Numbered from the stretch's first letter, positions 9,113-18,596 are shown. The stretch is DNA of 64,000 nt from Paenibacillus sp. FSL R7-0204 (GCF_038002225.1 NZ_JBBOCA010000001.1:7254001-7318000); one strand, 5' to 3'. Made by a program: numbers and translations. The notes: generated from the sequence alone by a model not told the origin.

Positions 9113-9412
9113 TTAACCTGACGCACCCGCTGTCTTAACCGGCTTAAGCACCTCGGTGCACAGTACACCAAGCTTGGCCTGAATGGCTTTGAATTCTTCG
9201 ATTCCCGTTCCCGTGACACTATAAGCGTCGCCATGGGCGGTGAGGAAATTCTCCTGGGTCAGCCGTTCCAGCTCCTGTTTCACTTCGCGCTCCGCCACCC
9301 GGTACCCCAGCTTCTCCAGCTCCGGCAGCATTTCCGTTAGTGTCAGATCCTTCTCATGTGCACAATATAGCATATGGATTCCAATAAACAAGTTCTGTAC
9401 GTCAGCGCGCAT
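9113..9412 (-). CDS. small conserved-looking protein, possible winged helix
   Basis: Protein of 99 residues with no clear family. The pattern of helices (TEMLPELEKLGYRVAEREVKQELERLTQENFL) followed by a short beta-like stretch (TAHGDAYSVTGTGIEEF) resembles a winged-helix domain of the PadR/phage-regulator kind. A ribosome-site-like AGGAGTG precedes the ATG. Monocistronic. Function unknown. Confidence 0.65.
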   Translation of the reverse strand: MRADVQNLFIGIHMLYCAHEKDLTLTEMLPELEKLGYRVAEREVKQELERLTQENFLTAHGDAYSVTGTGIEEFKAIQAKLGVLCTEVLKPVKTAGASG

Positions 9413-9642
9413 GTTTCACTCCTTCTGGCTACTAGCCTGCTGTATTTATAAAAGCATTACCCTGCCCTGAGTTCCCGGAAACATCCGCACTTCAGCAATT
9501 CTTTCTTCTTCCTCTTCTTCCACTAAGCGGAAAAACCTGTTAATCCTTGATTGTACTTGACGTATCACGCTTCCCTGTACTATCTTGATAGTTAACAGTT
9601 ATGGGACTCATACTGACTCAAGGTACAGGAAGGTGATGCTTC

Positions 9643-10122
9643 ATGTTTCAAGCCATGCCTTATGATGGCACTCGCAGCGAACGGTTCGAAGCCGTTCTCA
9701 GCCAGCTCGGGGCACTGATGGAGGGTGAACCGAACGCCATTGCCAACTTGGCCAACGCTTCGGCGCTGTTAAAGCTCTCTCTGCCGGACACCAACTGGAC
9801 CGGTTTCTACTTGTTTGACGGCAAAGAGCTGGTGCTCGGACCCTTCCAGGGGCTTCCGGCCTGCATCCGGATTCCGCTGGGCCGCGGCGTCTGCGGAACC
9901 GCAGCCGCTGAACGCCGCACGTTAGTGGTCGGCGATGTCCATGCCTTCCCGGGGCATATTGCCTGCGATGCTGCCTCTAACAGCGAAATAGTTGTTCCGC
10001 TGGTCAAAGGGGACACCCTCTATGGCGTACTGGATATCGACAGCCCGCTTAAGCACCGCTTCGACGACGAGGAGCGCCGCTTCCTCGAACGGTTCGCAGC
10101 TATGGTATCCGAGGTGCTGTAA
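9643..10122 (+). CDS. msrC: free methionine-(R)-sulfoxide reductase (GAF domain)
   Basis: Single GAF-domain protein of 159 residues matching the fRMsr (YebR/MsrC) family, which reduces free L-methionine-R-sulfoxide using thioredoxin. The catalytic cysteine pattern is visible: PACIRIPLGRGVCGTAA and HIACDAASNSEIVVP supply three cysteines (near residues 75, 85 and 109). The family length is ~150-165. AGGAAGGTGATG precedes the start. Stand-alone gene. Confidence 0.88.
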   Translation: MFQAMPYDGTRSERFEAVLSQLGALMEGEPNAIANLANASALLKLSLPDTNWTGFYLFDGKELVLGPFQGLPACIRIPLGRGVCGTAAAERRTLVVGDVHAFPGHIACDAASNSEIVVPLVKGDTLYGVLDIDSPLKHRFDDEERRFLERFAAMVSEVL

Positions 10123-10162
10123 GGGTATCCTTCCTCATCAGCAGTAAATAAGGCCTGAACCG

Positions 10163-10252
10163 CAAAATACCCCCACAAAGTGGAGCTTAGCTTTGATGAT
10201 GACTCAGGTACTTTGCGGGGACCCCAAAACATATCAATTCTTATGCACCAAA
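10163..10252. repeat. dispersed ~90-bp intergenic repeat, copy 1
   Basis: This stretch aligns by eye with 43651-43739. Shared blocks include CAAAATACCCC near the start, TTCAGGTACTTT-like sequence, GCGGGGACCCCAAAACATAT and the AT-rich tail. CCCC(A)CAAAG and CTTTG(C)GGGG arms allow a hairpin. Confidence 0.7.
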
Positions 10253-10253
10253 G

Positions 10254-10296
10254 AAGCCGCCCCACCGCAGGAATGATTCCTGGATGAGGCGGCTTT
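10254..10296 (-). terminator. terminator downstream of glgP
   Basis: AAGCCGCC pairs with GGCGGCTT with an inner CAGGAAT/ATTCCTG stem; T-rich tail on the minus-strand side. It closes the glgCDP operon. Confidence 0.7.
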
Positions 10297-10357
10297 TGTT
10301 GCTCTGATTACACCGCCTGGAGCTGCGGTTATGAAGCTGCAGCCCGTACCTATGGCG

Positions 10358-12790
10358 TTACAGCCGGACCGGATCGATATGCCAGATCTCGGAGGCGTAG
10401 CGGCTAATCGTATTGTCGCTGGAGAATTTGCCGGAATGGCCGATATTGATGATGGACTTCTTCAGCCATTCCTTCTGGTTCCGGTAAGCCAGGTCAATCT
10501 TGACATGGGTCTCCACATAGCTGGCGAAATCCTTAAGCACGAAGAATTCGTCATTGTTGTCAATCAGCGACTGGAAGAGCGTATCGAACTCCTGGGCATG
10601 GGAACTGAAGGGGCTAGGGACGACTAGCTGATCCAAGACTTCTTTTACCCGGCCGTCGCCATTATAGATATCGCGGGCGTGGTATCCGCCGTACTGGTAA
10701 TAATCAAGTACCTGCTCTGCCCGGAGGCCGAACAGGAACATATTATTGTCCCCTACCATCTCATGCATCTCCACGTTAGCCCCGTCCATGGTTCCAATCG
10801 TCAGCGCACCGTTCATCATGAATTTCATATTTCCGGTACCAGAGGCTTCCTTGCTCGCCGTGGAGATCTGCTCACTAACATCAGCGGCCGGAATAATCTT
10901 CTCCGCCAGCGATACCGAATAATTCTCCAGGAAGAAGATACGGATCTTCCCGTTTATGTCCGGATCTTTGTTCACTACATCAGCCACTGTATTGATCAGC
11001 TTAATGATCCGCTTGGCCAGATGATAGCTTGGAGCAGCCTTGGCACCGAAGATGAAGGTCCGCGGCACAATATTAATGGATGGATTATCCTTGATCTGAT
11101 TATACAGATGCATAATATGAAGCACGTTCAGCAGCTGACGCTTATAGGCATGCAGGCGCTTCACCTGTACATCGAAGATCGAGTCGGGATCTACCGCAAT
11201 CCCGTGCTTTTTCGTGATATATTCAGCCAGATGCAGCTTGTTGCGGCGTTTGATGGCGGCCACCTGCTCCTGGAAGGTGGCATCCTCACTGTATTTGATC
11301 AGTCCGATCATCTCCTGGGGCTGATGCATCCAGCGGGTGCCGATCGACTCGCTGATCAGTCCGGCAAGCTCAGGATTGGCATGCTGCAGCCAGCGGCGGT
11401 GTGTAATGCCGTTGGTCTTGTTATTGAAGCGGTGCGGATACATCTCATTGAACAGCCGCATCTCACGCTTTTGCAGAATCTCCGTATGCAGCGCCGCTAC
11501 ACCGTTCACACTATGGCTGGCGACAATCGCCAGATGCGCCATCCGTACCTGATCGTCATGGATGATCGCCATCTGATTGATCCGGTCCTGGTCCCCGGGA
11601 TATTTGCTCATCAGCTCGCCGCAGAAGCGGGCGTTAATCTCCTCAATAATCAGGAAGATGCGCGGAAGCAGCTCTCTGACCATGCCGATCGGCCACTTCT
11701 CCAGGGCTTCGCTCAGAATGGTATGGTTGGTATACGACACCATCCGGGTAGTCATGCTCCAGGCCTGATCCCAACCCAGATTATAGACATCCATCAGAAT
11801 GCGCATCAGCTCAGGGATCACCAGCGTAGGGTGAGTGTCATTGATATGCAGGGCTACCTTGTCAGGCAGGCTGTCAATCGGCAGGCCCGTCTTGGCGAAG
11901 GTCCGGATAATACTCTGCAGGCCGGCACTGCACATGAAGTACTGCTGCTTCAGACGAAGCAGCTTGCCTTCGTACTGGGAATCATCGGGATACAGGAATT
12001 CAGAGATGGATTCCACCGAACGCTTGTATTCCAGGAACTTGTGATAATCCGTACCGCCCTGAGTACCGAAGACTCTCGATGGCTGGGTGATGGACTCGGC
12101 ACTCCAGTTCCGCAGGGTGTTGACATGTCTGCGGTCTGCACCGATAACGGGAATATCATACGGAACCGCCCGTACGGCTTCATAATTCTTGTGCTCGAAC
12201 ACAAGCTCATCGTTCTCCCAGCGGGTATCCACATGTCCCCAGAAATGCACCTCGACCTGTTTGTCCTCGCGGCGCACTTCCCACACGTTGTCATTCTGCA
12301 GCCAGTAATCCGGGAGCTCCACCTGATAGCCGTCTACAATCTTCTGCTCGAACAAGCCGTATTTATAACGGATGCCGCAGCCGTGTCCTGCATATTGCAG
12401 GGAAGCGAGCGAATCCAGGAAGCAGGCGGCCAGACGGCCCAACCCCCCGTTGCCCAGACCGGCATCGGCTTCCACCTCTTCGATATCCTGCAGACAGAAC
12501 CCCAGATCCGCGAGACCCTCGCGGACAACCTCCAGCACGCCCATATTCAGCAGGTTATTGCCCAGCAGCCTGCCGATCAGGAATTCCATGGAGAAATAAT
12601 ATACCTGCTTATCCTTGTCGATCTTGAACTTCTGATTGGTGTCCGCCCAGTCCTTACCGGCACTCTCCCGGATCATGTTGCCGAGAATATTATAAATGTC
12701 GGCGTTCGAAGCTTCTTCCAGCGGCTTGCCTAATTTCCCGATGAGTTTCTCACGGAACACTTGTTTGAAAGTCTCTTTATCGTTGAACAA
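10358..12790 (-). CDS. glgP: glycogen/starch phosphorylase
   Basis: PLP-dependent alpha-glucan phosphorylase that releases glucose-1-phosphate from glycogen. From the TTG at 12790 it is 810 residues, the normal family length; this start is favoured because AAGGAGG lies nine bases ahead, whereas the longer reading frame would begin upstream of that site. Family landmarks: NGGLGRLAACFLDS near the start, VALHINDTHP mid-protein, and the PLP-lysine segment EASGTGNMKFMMNGA near the C-terminus. Last gene of glgC-glgD-glgP. No branching enzyme or synthase gene is adjacent. Confidence 0.95.
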   Translation of the reverse strand: MFNDKETFKQVFREKLIGKLGKPLEEASNADIYNILGNMIRESAGKDWADTNQKFKIDKDKQVYYFSMEFLIGRLLGNNLLNMGVLEVVREGLADLGFCLQDIEEVEADAGLGNGGLGRLAACFLDSLASLQYAGHGCGIRYKYGLFEQKIVDGYQVELPDYWLQNDNVWEVRREDKQVEVHFWGHVDTRWENDELVFEHKNYEAVRAVPYDIPVIGADRRHVNTLRNWSAESITQPSRVFGTQGGTDYHKFLEYKRSVESISEFLYPDDSQYEGKLLRLKQQYFMCSAGLQSIIRTFAKTGLPIDSLPDKVALHINDTHPTLVIPELMRILMDVYNLGWDQAWSMTTRMVSYTNHTILSEALEKWPIGMVRELLPRIFLIIEEINARFCGELMSKYPGDQDRINQMAIIHDDQVRMAHLAIVASHSVNGVAALHTEILQKREMRLFNEMYPHRFNNKTNGITHRRWLQHANPELAGLISESIGTRWMHQPQEMIGLIKYSEDATFQEQVAAIKRRNKLHLAEYITKKHGIAVDPDSIFDVQVKRLHAYKRQLLNVLHIMHLYNQIKDNPSINIVPRTFIFGAKAAPSYHLAKRIIKLINTVADVVNKDPDINGKIRIFFLENYSVSLAEKIIPAADVSEQISTASKEASGTGNMKFMMNGALTIGTMDGANVEMHEMVGDNNMFLFGLRAEQVLDYYQYGGYHARDIYNGDGRVKEVLDQLVVPSPFSSHAQEFDTLFQSLIDNNDEFFVLKDFASYVETHVKIDLAYRNQKEWLKKSIINIGHSGKFSSDNTISRYASEIWHIDPVRL

Positions 12791-12897
12791 CAGCAGGTTC
12801 CTCCTTACACATGCATGTATTGGTTGATAATAGTGCCTATTACAACACTGGATCAGAAGAAATGCCCTGAAGTGGCACATTTCCCCTGATCCAGATA

Positions 12898-14001
12898 TTA
12901 TATCTTGCTGCTCTTGGCTATGACAAATGGACGCCTGCTGTCTCCAACGAGTATCCGGTCTTTGCTGAGATGCACATCTTTGTCCATGATCACATTCTCA
13001 ATCACGGCATTCTCTTCAATCACGCATTTCTGCATAATCACAGAATTAATAATTCTCGCACCCTTACGAATCTGTACGCCCCGGAAAATAACGCTGTTCT
13101 CCACCGTACCGGCGATTACACAGCCGTTGGCCACCAGCGAGTTGCTGACGGATGCACTATCCAGATAACGGGTAGGCGCCTCGTATTTAATCTTGGTCTG
13201 CACCGGATTCTCTTTGAACAGGCCGAAGTAATTCTCCTGCTTCAGCAGCTCCAGGCTGTTCTTATAGTAGCTCTCCAGCGAATTGATAACGGCATGGTAA
13301 CCCTTATATTCATAGGCGGAGATTTTGAATTTGTGACGGTTCTTCTGAATGGCATCACGGAAAAAATAGCTCTCGCCATGGGCGATGCAATGCTCCACCT
13401 GTTCCAGGAACAGCTTCTTTTCCATAATAAAAATATCCAGATATACATTTGGATGATGCTTCTCATGGTGGATATTCGTTACTACGTTGTCTTCATTAAG
13501 CTCGACCCGCAGACACGGATCATGCTCCGGCTGAAGCTCGTCGATCTGCTTGTAGACCATCGTTACGTCCGCGCCCTGCTCCAGGTGATACTGATAGAGG
13601 TCCTGCAGATCCACCGTGTTAATGTGCTGGCTGCCGGAGAAGACGATGTATTTGGCCGAAGCCCTTCTGAAAAAATCCAGATTGTTATGATAATGCTGCA
13701 GGTCTCCCAGGGAGGTATCTGTAGGGTCATTCCAGTCCGGCGGCAGGATGAACAATCCGCCATGCTTGCGGTTCATATCCCACGATTTGCCGTCGCCGAG
13801 ATGATCCATCAGCGACCGGTATTTGCGGCGGACGAACAGTCCCACGCTCTCCAGCTCCGCACGCATCATGTTGGACAAGACGAAGTCAATCAGCCGGTAA
13901 CGGCTGGCGAAGGGGACCGCTGCCCCGCAGCGGAAATAGGTCAATTCATTTAAATTATCCAGTTCATGATCAAGATTAATTACGCCCATAAGCTCTTTCA
14001 T
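12898..14001 (-). CDS. glgD: GlgD, regulatory subunit of glucose-1-phosphate adenylyltransferase
   Basis: 367 residues, homologous to GlgC along its length (SWDMNRKHGGLFILPP, left-handed beta-helix end) but with the catalytic features gone: the GGxGxRL nucleotide loop is missing, and the sugar-phosphate site [10 protein letters not shown] of GlgC is replaced by SGSQHINTVDL. This is known for Firmicute GlgD, which modulates GlgC in a heteromer rather than acting alone. The gene starts 23 bases after glgC with GGGGGAT-type ribosome site, consistent with co-expression. Confidence 0.93.
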   Translation of the reverse strand: MKELMGVINLDHELDNLNELTYFRCGAAVPFASRYRLIDFVLSNMMRAELESVGLFVRRKYRSLMDHLGDGKSWDMNRKHGGLFILPPDWNDPTDTSLGDLQHYHNNLDFFRRASAKYIVFSGSQHINTVDLQDLYQYHLEQGADVTMVYKQIDELQPEHDPCLRVELNEDNVVTNIHHEKHHPNVYLDIFIMEKKLFLEQVEHCIAHGESYFFRDAIQKNRHKFKISAYEYKGYHAVINSLESYYKNSLELLKQENYFGLFKENPVQTKIKYEAPTRYLDSASVSNSLVANGCVIAGTVENSVIFRGVQIRKGARIINSVIMQKCVIEENAVIENVIMDKDVHLSKDRILVGDSRRPFVIAKSSKI

Positions 14002-14024
14002 CGGAATCCCCCGTCCTCTTGTGG

Positions 14025-15188
14025 TTATATGGTTTTGGCTGCTACAGATTTGAGCTTCTTGCTTCGTCTGTCGATCAGGAGGATTTCATCCTCATTCTCC
14101 CGGTCGACGCCGATTTCCATATTATCCTCAATGACCGTGTTCTGACTGATGATCGCTTTGTGAATTCTCACGTTCTTGCCGATCTTCACCTTGGGCATAA
14201 TGACAGAATCGGTAATGACACTGCCTTCGCCCACTTCTACCCCGTAGAAGAGGACGGAGTGCTTCACCTCACCATGCACGATGCAGCCCTCATTAATGAT
14301 GCAGCTCGACACCTTGGCTCCCGGTGCCACATATTGTGCAGGCTGATTCGGATTACGGGTGAAGATTCTCCAGCCGGTATCATTCAGGTTCAGGGGAGGC
14401 GTATCGCTCAGAAGATCCATATTCGCTTCCCACAGGCTGTCGACTGTACCCACATCTCTCCAGTAGCCTTCGAATGGATAAGCATAGAGGGACTGTCCCT
14501 CATCCAGCATCATCGGAATAATGTCCTTACCGAAGTCATGGGATGATCCGGCGTTCTCCCCGTCCTCAAGCAAATGCTTGCGCAGAACATCCCATTTGAA
14601 AATATATACACCCATCGAAGCAAGTGTGCTCTTTGGCTGGGCTGGCTTCTCTTCGAACTCGTAAATCTTCAGATCATCTTCCGTATTCAGTATGCCGAAG
14701 CGGCTCGCTTCCTCCAATGGAACGTCAATAACCGAGATGGTGCAGTCGGCGTTCTTGGATTTGTGATACTGCAGCATGGCATGATAATCCATCTTGTAAA
14801 TATGGTCTCCCGACAGAATTAACACATGCTCCGGATCGAATTGATCCACGAACTTAAGATTGCGGTAAATGGCATCCGCCGTTCCCCGGTACCAGCTGCT
14901 TCCATTCTCCCGTTCATGCGGTGGCAATACAAATACGCCGCCATCCTTGCGGTTCAAATCCCAGTCGCTGCCGACTCCGATATACGAATGCAGCACCAGC
15001 GGTTCATATTGTGTCAGCACACCCACGGTATCGATGCCCGAATTCGAGCAGTTACTTAGAGGAAAATCGATGATCCGGTAGGTTCCTCCGAAATAAACAG
15101 CCGGTTTGGCAATCGATTTGGTCAAACTTTTTAATCTTTTCCCTTGGCCTCCCGCCAATAGCATGGCTACCATCTCTTTTTTCTTCAT
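14025..15188 (-). CDS. glgC: glucose-1-phosphate adenylyltransferase, catalytic subunit
   Basis: Makes ADP-glucose from ATP and glucose-1-phosphate, the committed step of glycogen synthesis. 387 residues with the nucleotide loop GGQGKRL at 13-19, WYRGTADAI near 100, the catalytic [10 protein letters not shown] near 125-134 and FEEKP near 178, then a C-terminal beta-helix. AGGAGG-like AGGAGGCTC precedes the ATG. First gene of the operon; the promoter should lie in 15189-15660, but no confident -35/-10 pair was found. Confidence 0.95.
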   Translation of the reverse strand: MKKKEMVAMLLAGGQGKRLKSLTKSIAKPAVYFGGTYRIIDFPLSNCSNSGIDTVGVLTQYEPLVLHSYIGVGSDWDLNRKDGGVFVLPPHERENGSSWYRGTADAIYRNLKFVDQFDPEHVLILSGDHIYKMDYHAMLQYHKSKNADCTISVIDVPLEEASRFGILNTEDDLKIYEFEEKPAQPKSTLASMGVYIFKWDVLRKHLLEDGENAGSSHDFGKDIIPMMLDEGQSLYAYPFEGYWRDVGTVDSLWEANMDLLSDTPPLNLNDTGWRIFTRNPNQPAQYVAPGAKVSSCIINEGCIVHGEVKHSVLFYGVEVGEGSVITDSVIMPKVKIGKNVRIHKAIISQNTVIEDNMEIGVDRENEDEILLIDRRSKKLKSVAAKTI

Positions 15189-15660
15189 GGAAGAGCCTCC
15201 TTGACTTATGGGTAATGGAACATGTAATAAATTAGGTTGAATGAGTGATGCTGTGAAGTGTAGACCTAAGTAAATACCCTAAAAAGAAGTGTTGTGAAAA
15301 GATGTAGCCCAAAAGAAATGCCTAGACAGGATGAATACGGGTTATACGGGGAGGATAACAGCTGATCGGGACATATTACCGGTTAAGCCGGATCAAAAGC
15401 AAAACCAGGTTGTATCCTTTATTCTAATAGTGTTCTATACCCGCCGTCAAAACCCTTTATTGCCCGCCTTAAACTGATTAATTTCTAACTGTATTTCATA
15501 ATTCATAGCGCGATAAATGACTATAATTAGATTAACCATTATGATTAACCGCAATCAGCGCGAATGAATCGAAGGTTTGGCTCCAAAGACCTATTTTCAG
15601 CAAACGTTCAACCGGGGAATTCATACTATGGACATACTGCACTAACTATACTTACTTAAA
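15189..15660. other. divergent intergenic region, no gene seen
   Basis: 472 bases between divergent glgC and the response regulator. It must hold both promoters. It is AT-rich in 15470-15560, with several TATAAT-like hexamers, but none has a convincing -35 partner. No small gene, hairpin or riboswitch fold was recognised. Confidence 0.4.
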
Positions 15661-15675
15661 TTGGAGGAAATGATA

Positions 15676-16362
15676 ATGAAAGCGCCACAAGGCGTCCGGT
15701 TGCTGCTGGTAGATGATGAGCCTCATATCCTTCAGTTTCTGGAACTGGGCCTAATTAACGAAGGCTTTGAGGTACAGACCGCCGCAGATGGCGCTGAGGC
15801 GCTGGCAGCGGCGGCCGACTTCAAGCCGCATGTCGTTATTCTCGATGTGATGATGCCCGGCATGGACGGATTCGAGGTCTGCAGGTGCCTCCGTTCCGAG
15901 GAAGCGGAGGTGGCGATCATTATGCTGACCGCGAGGGATGAGGTGGACGACCGCGTCACGGGCCTGTCCCTGGGCGCAGATGATTACATGGTGAAGCCGT
16001 TCAGCTTCGAGGAGCTGCTGGCCCGGATTCAGGCCCGGCTGCGCAACCAGTTCCCCGGCCTGCTCGGCGAGGTCCGCTGCGGCCCCTTCCGGATTGACGG
16101 CCGCCGCAAGGAGATCCGCCATAAGGAGGAGGTGCTGGAGCTGTCTCCGACTGAATATGAGCTGCTGCAGTATCTGGTGATCAACCACGGTCTGGTCCTG
16201 AGCAAGCCGATGATTCTGGACAAGGTGTGGGGCTATGACTTCGGCGGGGAGGAGAATATCGTGGAGGTCTATATACGCTCCCTCCGGGAGAAGCTCGGCG
16301 ACAAGGAGCACCGGATCATCCGCACCCTGCGCGGGGCGGGGTACCGGGTGGATCTGGTATGA
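15676..16362 (+). CDS. OmpR/PhoB-family response regulator
   Basis: 228 residues: receiver domain with acidic pocket VDDE (12-15), phospho-acceptor Asp57 (VILDVMMPGMDG), Thr (MLTA) and Lys (MVKPF), then an OmpR-type winged helix ending in YIRSLREKLGDKEHRIIRTLRGAGYRV. The ATG at 15676 is used because GGAGGA lies eight bases before it; the upstream in-frame TTG overlaps that site. Overlaps the cognate kinase by ATGA. The regulated genes are unknown; the downstream flavoprotein is a possible target. Confidence 0.93.
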   Translation: MKAPQGVRLLLVDDEPHILQFLELGLINEGFEVQTAADGAEALAAAADFKPHVVILDVMMPGMDGFEVCRCLRSEEAEVAIIMLTARDEVDDRVTGLSLGADDYMVKPFSFEELLARIQARLRNQFPGLLGEVRCGPFRIDGRRKEIRHKEEVLELSPTEYELLQYLVINHGLVLSKPMILDKVWGYDFGGEENIVEVYIRSLREKLGDKEHRIIRTLRGAGYRVDLV

Positions 16363-17828
16363 CTGCCCGGACCCGGAGCTTCTCGGGCAGATTCCATGCT
16401 CCGCGTTCCCTGCGCAAGCAGCTGCTCGCCGCCTCGCTGCTCATTCTCTCAGGATTGCTTATACTGATCGGCACACTCCAGTATGTACTCATGCGGAATT
16501 TCATATACAGCAACCGGGCAGAGGCGATGGAGACCCAGATACGCTCTGTGCCATTTGAAATCTTCAATAATGCAGGTAACAGACGGCCCGGGGGAGACCG
16601 CCGTCCCCTGCTGCTGGACGCCCATACTACCCTCGCTATCTACAATCAGGATGGCGGCTTCATGGATTTGAAGGAAGAGACCCTGTCCGCTTCGCCTGCA
16701 CCGAGAATGAGTAATGAGGCCTATAACCAGCTGTTGAGGCTCGCCCCAGACAAGCGGGGCGGGAAATACCAGCTGATTACCGCCGGGGATGGCAGCCGGC
16801 ATCTGGCGGTCTTCATGAATCTGGGCAGGCCCGGTGCTGCGCGGATGCTCCTGCAGATGACAGTGGAGACCGGACCGCTGAGGGATGTCATCCTGCAGCA
16901 GCTGCTTATATTCGGAGCGTTATCGGTAGCAGCTCTGCTGGCCGGGCTGCTGCTGTATTTGCCTGCGCTGCGCAAGACGCTGGTCCCCTTATCCAACATG
17001 GGGCGTTCGGCCCAGATTATCGATGCCGGTAACCTGAATGTGCGGTTCCCTGAGCAGCAGGGCCAGCTTGAGATCGACCAGCTCTCCCAGTCCTTCAACG
17101 GTATGCTGGAGCGGCTGGAGATTTCGTTCAAAAATGAGCTGGAGGCGAAAGAGCAGATGCGCCGGTTCGCCGCCGATGCTTCCCATGAGCTGCGGACGCC
17201 GCTGACGTCTATCTACGGCTTCCTGGAGGTACTGCTGCGCGGAGCTGCCGATAACCGGGAACAGCTCTATAGCGCGCTGAACAGCATGCACGGTGAAGCC
17301 AAGCGGATCAACAAGCTGGTGGAGGACCTGCTTCTGCTCGCCCGGATGGACGGTGCCCCCCGGCTGCGGGTCAAGCAGGTACTGCTGGGCGAGCTGATCG
17401 ACGACATGCAGGCACAGCTCCGGGTGCTGGCTGGAGAGCGGCAGGTCGTATTCGACCTGGCATACGGTATCCGTTGCCTGGTTGATCCTGACCAGATCAG
17501 ACAGGTCCTTCTTAATCTATTCCACAATGCGGTTCAGCATACCGATGCGTTCAAGGGCATCATCCATATATCGCTGCATGCCGGGGGAGAACTCGCAGAG
17601 CTGACCGTGAAGGATAACGGCTCCGGCATCTCTGCGGAGCATCTCCCGCATGTCTTCGACCGCTTCTACCGCAGCGATTCCTCCCGCACACGCAAATACG
17701 GCGGCTCCGGGCTTGGTTTATCGATTACCAGGTCCATTGCCGAAGCGCATCAGGGAGAAGTGACAGTATCCAGCACCCCGGGTGAGGGGGCCGCCTTCAA
17801 GGTCTCTCTTCCATGCCTCCAGGATTAG
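16359..17828 (+). CDS. sensor histidine kinase with HAMP domain
   Basis: 489 residues, partner of the preceding response regulator (ATGA overlap). TM1 at ~21-43, an extracytoplasmic sensor segment of ~135 residues, TM2 at ~181-203, HAMP (~204-256), HisKA with His276 (ASHELRTP), N-box LLNLFHNAVQHT and G-boxes DNGSGIS and GSGLGLS. The extracytoplasmic part has no recognisable sensor fold. The EnvZ/BaeS-like architecture suggests an envelope stress signal, but the stimulus is unknown. Confidence 0.92.
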   Translation: MTARTRSFSGRFHAPRSLRKQLLAASLLILSGLLILIGTLQYVLMRNFIYSNRAEAMETQIRSVPFEIFNNAGNRRPGGDRRPLLLDAHTTLAIYNQDGGFMDLKEETLSASPAPRMSNEAYNQLLRLAPDKRGGKYQLITAGDGSRHLAVFMNLGRPGAARMLLQMTVETGPLRDVILQQLLIFGALSVAALLAGLLLYLPALRKTLVPLSNMGRSAQIIDAGNLNVRFPEQQGQLEIDQLSQSFNGMLERLEISFKNELEAKEQMRRFAADASHELRTPLTSIYGFLEVLLRGAADNREQLYSALNSMHGEAKRINKLVEDLLLLARMDGAPRLRVKQVLLGELIDDMQAQLRVLAGERQVVFDLAYGIRCLVDPDQIRQVLLNLFHNAVQHTDAFKGIIHISLHAGGELAELTVKDNGSGISAEHLPHVFDRFYRSDSSRTRKYGGSGLGLSITRSIAEAHQGEVTVSSTPGEGAAFKVSLPCLQD

Positions 17829-17864
17829 CCAATGAGCTGTAAATAGCGATATAATAGTTATAGA

Positions 17865-18000
17865 CTATCAAAGCTTAAGCATATGCTTCCGAAGCGAGTT
17901 TTGCGAAGTGATTCAATGAGGTTTATGCTATCAAAACTTAAGCATATGCTTCCGAAGCGAGTTTTGCGAAGTGATTCAATGAGGTTTATGCTATCAAAAC
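17865..18000 (+). repeat. tandem 63-bp duplication carrying a promoter and palindrome
   Basis: Two consecutive 63-bp units (17865-17927 and 17928-17990, nearly identical with one early mismatch) plus the first ten bases of a third. Each unit contains the perfect palindrome AAGCATATGCTT (17877-17888, 17940-17951) and a sigma-A-like pair TTGCGA / TATGCT with exactly 17 bases between (17901/17924 and 17964/17987). The unit length is a multiple of three, so it leaves an open frame upstream of the gene that follows, but that frame lacks its own ribosome site. Confidence 0.85.
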
Positions 18001-18017
18001 TTTTAGGAGGTTATTTC

Positions 18018-18584
18018 ATGTACGAAATCGTCATTATCGGTGCCGGTCCTGCCGGTGCAAGCGCCGCCCTGTTCGCTGCCAAGGCCGGCAAAAAAACGCT
18101 GCTGATTGACAACGACAAAGGTATGACCCGCAGAGGCTGGTATGAAAATTATTACGGAATTAGCGAGATCGGCGGACCTGAGCTGGTAGAAACCGGACAT
18201 AAACAGGCCGTGAAGTTCGGGGCCGAGCTGGTTGCCGGACAAGCGACGTCGCTGGAAGCCAGCGGTGAGGGCTTTGTCATTGGGACGGAGAGCGGAGCTA
18301 CTTATGAGGCTAAGCATGTCGTGCTGGCGACAGGTGTTCTGACGGATCTGGCTGCCGCAGCCGGGGTAACGACCAAGGAGGGTACGGAGCCAAGAATCAA
18401 GACCGTGATTGCCGCCACACCGGAAGGCAGAACCAATATCGACGGGATCTGGGCCGCCGGAACCGTTGCCGGAATGAGTGTTCACGCGATTATCACTGCC
18501 GGGGACGGCGCCAAGGTTGCCGTCAACATTATCAGTGAGCTGAACGGGGCACGTTATGTCGATCACGATTTGCTGAAGGGTTAG
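18018..18584 (+). CDS. short FAD-dependent oxidoreductase, thioredoxin-reductase-like
   Basis: 188 residues starting with the FAD Rossmann motif GAGPAG (8-13) and ending with the second FAD contact IWAAGTVAGMSVHAIITAGDGAKVA, as in thioredoxin reductase. The NADPH-binding domain and the redox CxxC of thioredoxin reductase are both absent, so it is a compact single-domain relative rather than TrxB. The ATG at 18018 has TAGGAGG seven bases upstream. The frame stays open upstream through the duplicated 63-bp promoter units, but those codons are unlikely to be translated. The electron donor is unknown. Confidence 0.82.
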   Translation: MYEIVIIGAGPAGASAALFAAKAGKKTLLIDNDKGMTRRGWYENYYGISEIGGPELVETGHKQAVKFGAELVAGQATSLEASGEGFVIGTESGATYEAKHVVLATGVLTDLAAAAGVTTKEGTEPRIKTVIAATPEGRTNIDGIWAAGTVAGMSVHAIITAGDGAKVAVNIISELNGARYVDHDLLKG

Positions 18585-18596
18585 CTGATACTACAT

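Noticed and set aside
10679..12733. 684-codon open frame on the plus strand inside glgP
   Set aside because: It is antisense to a conserved phosphorylase, has no ribosome site and no recognisable domain; typical mirror frame of a GC-biased gene.
17865..18000. CRISPR-like array
   Set aside because: Only two units that are identical in full, without variable spacers.
17883..18017. N-terminal extension of the short flavoprotein through the 63-bp repeat units
   Set aside because: The extra codons are repeated promoter sequence in frame only because the unit length is a multiple of three; the strong ribosome site lies downstream at 18005.
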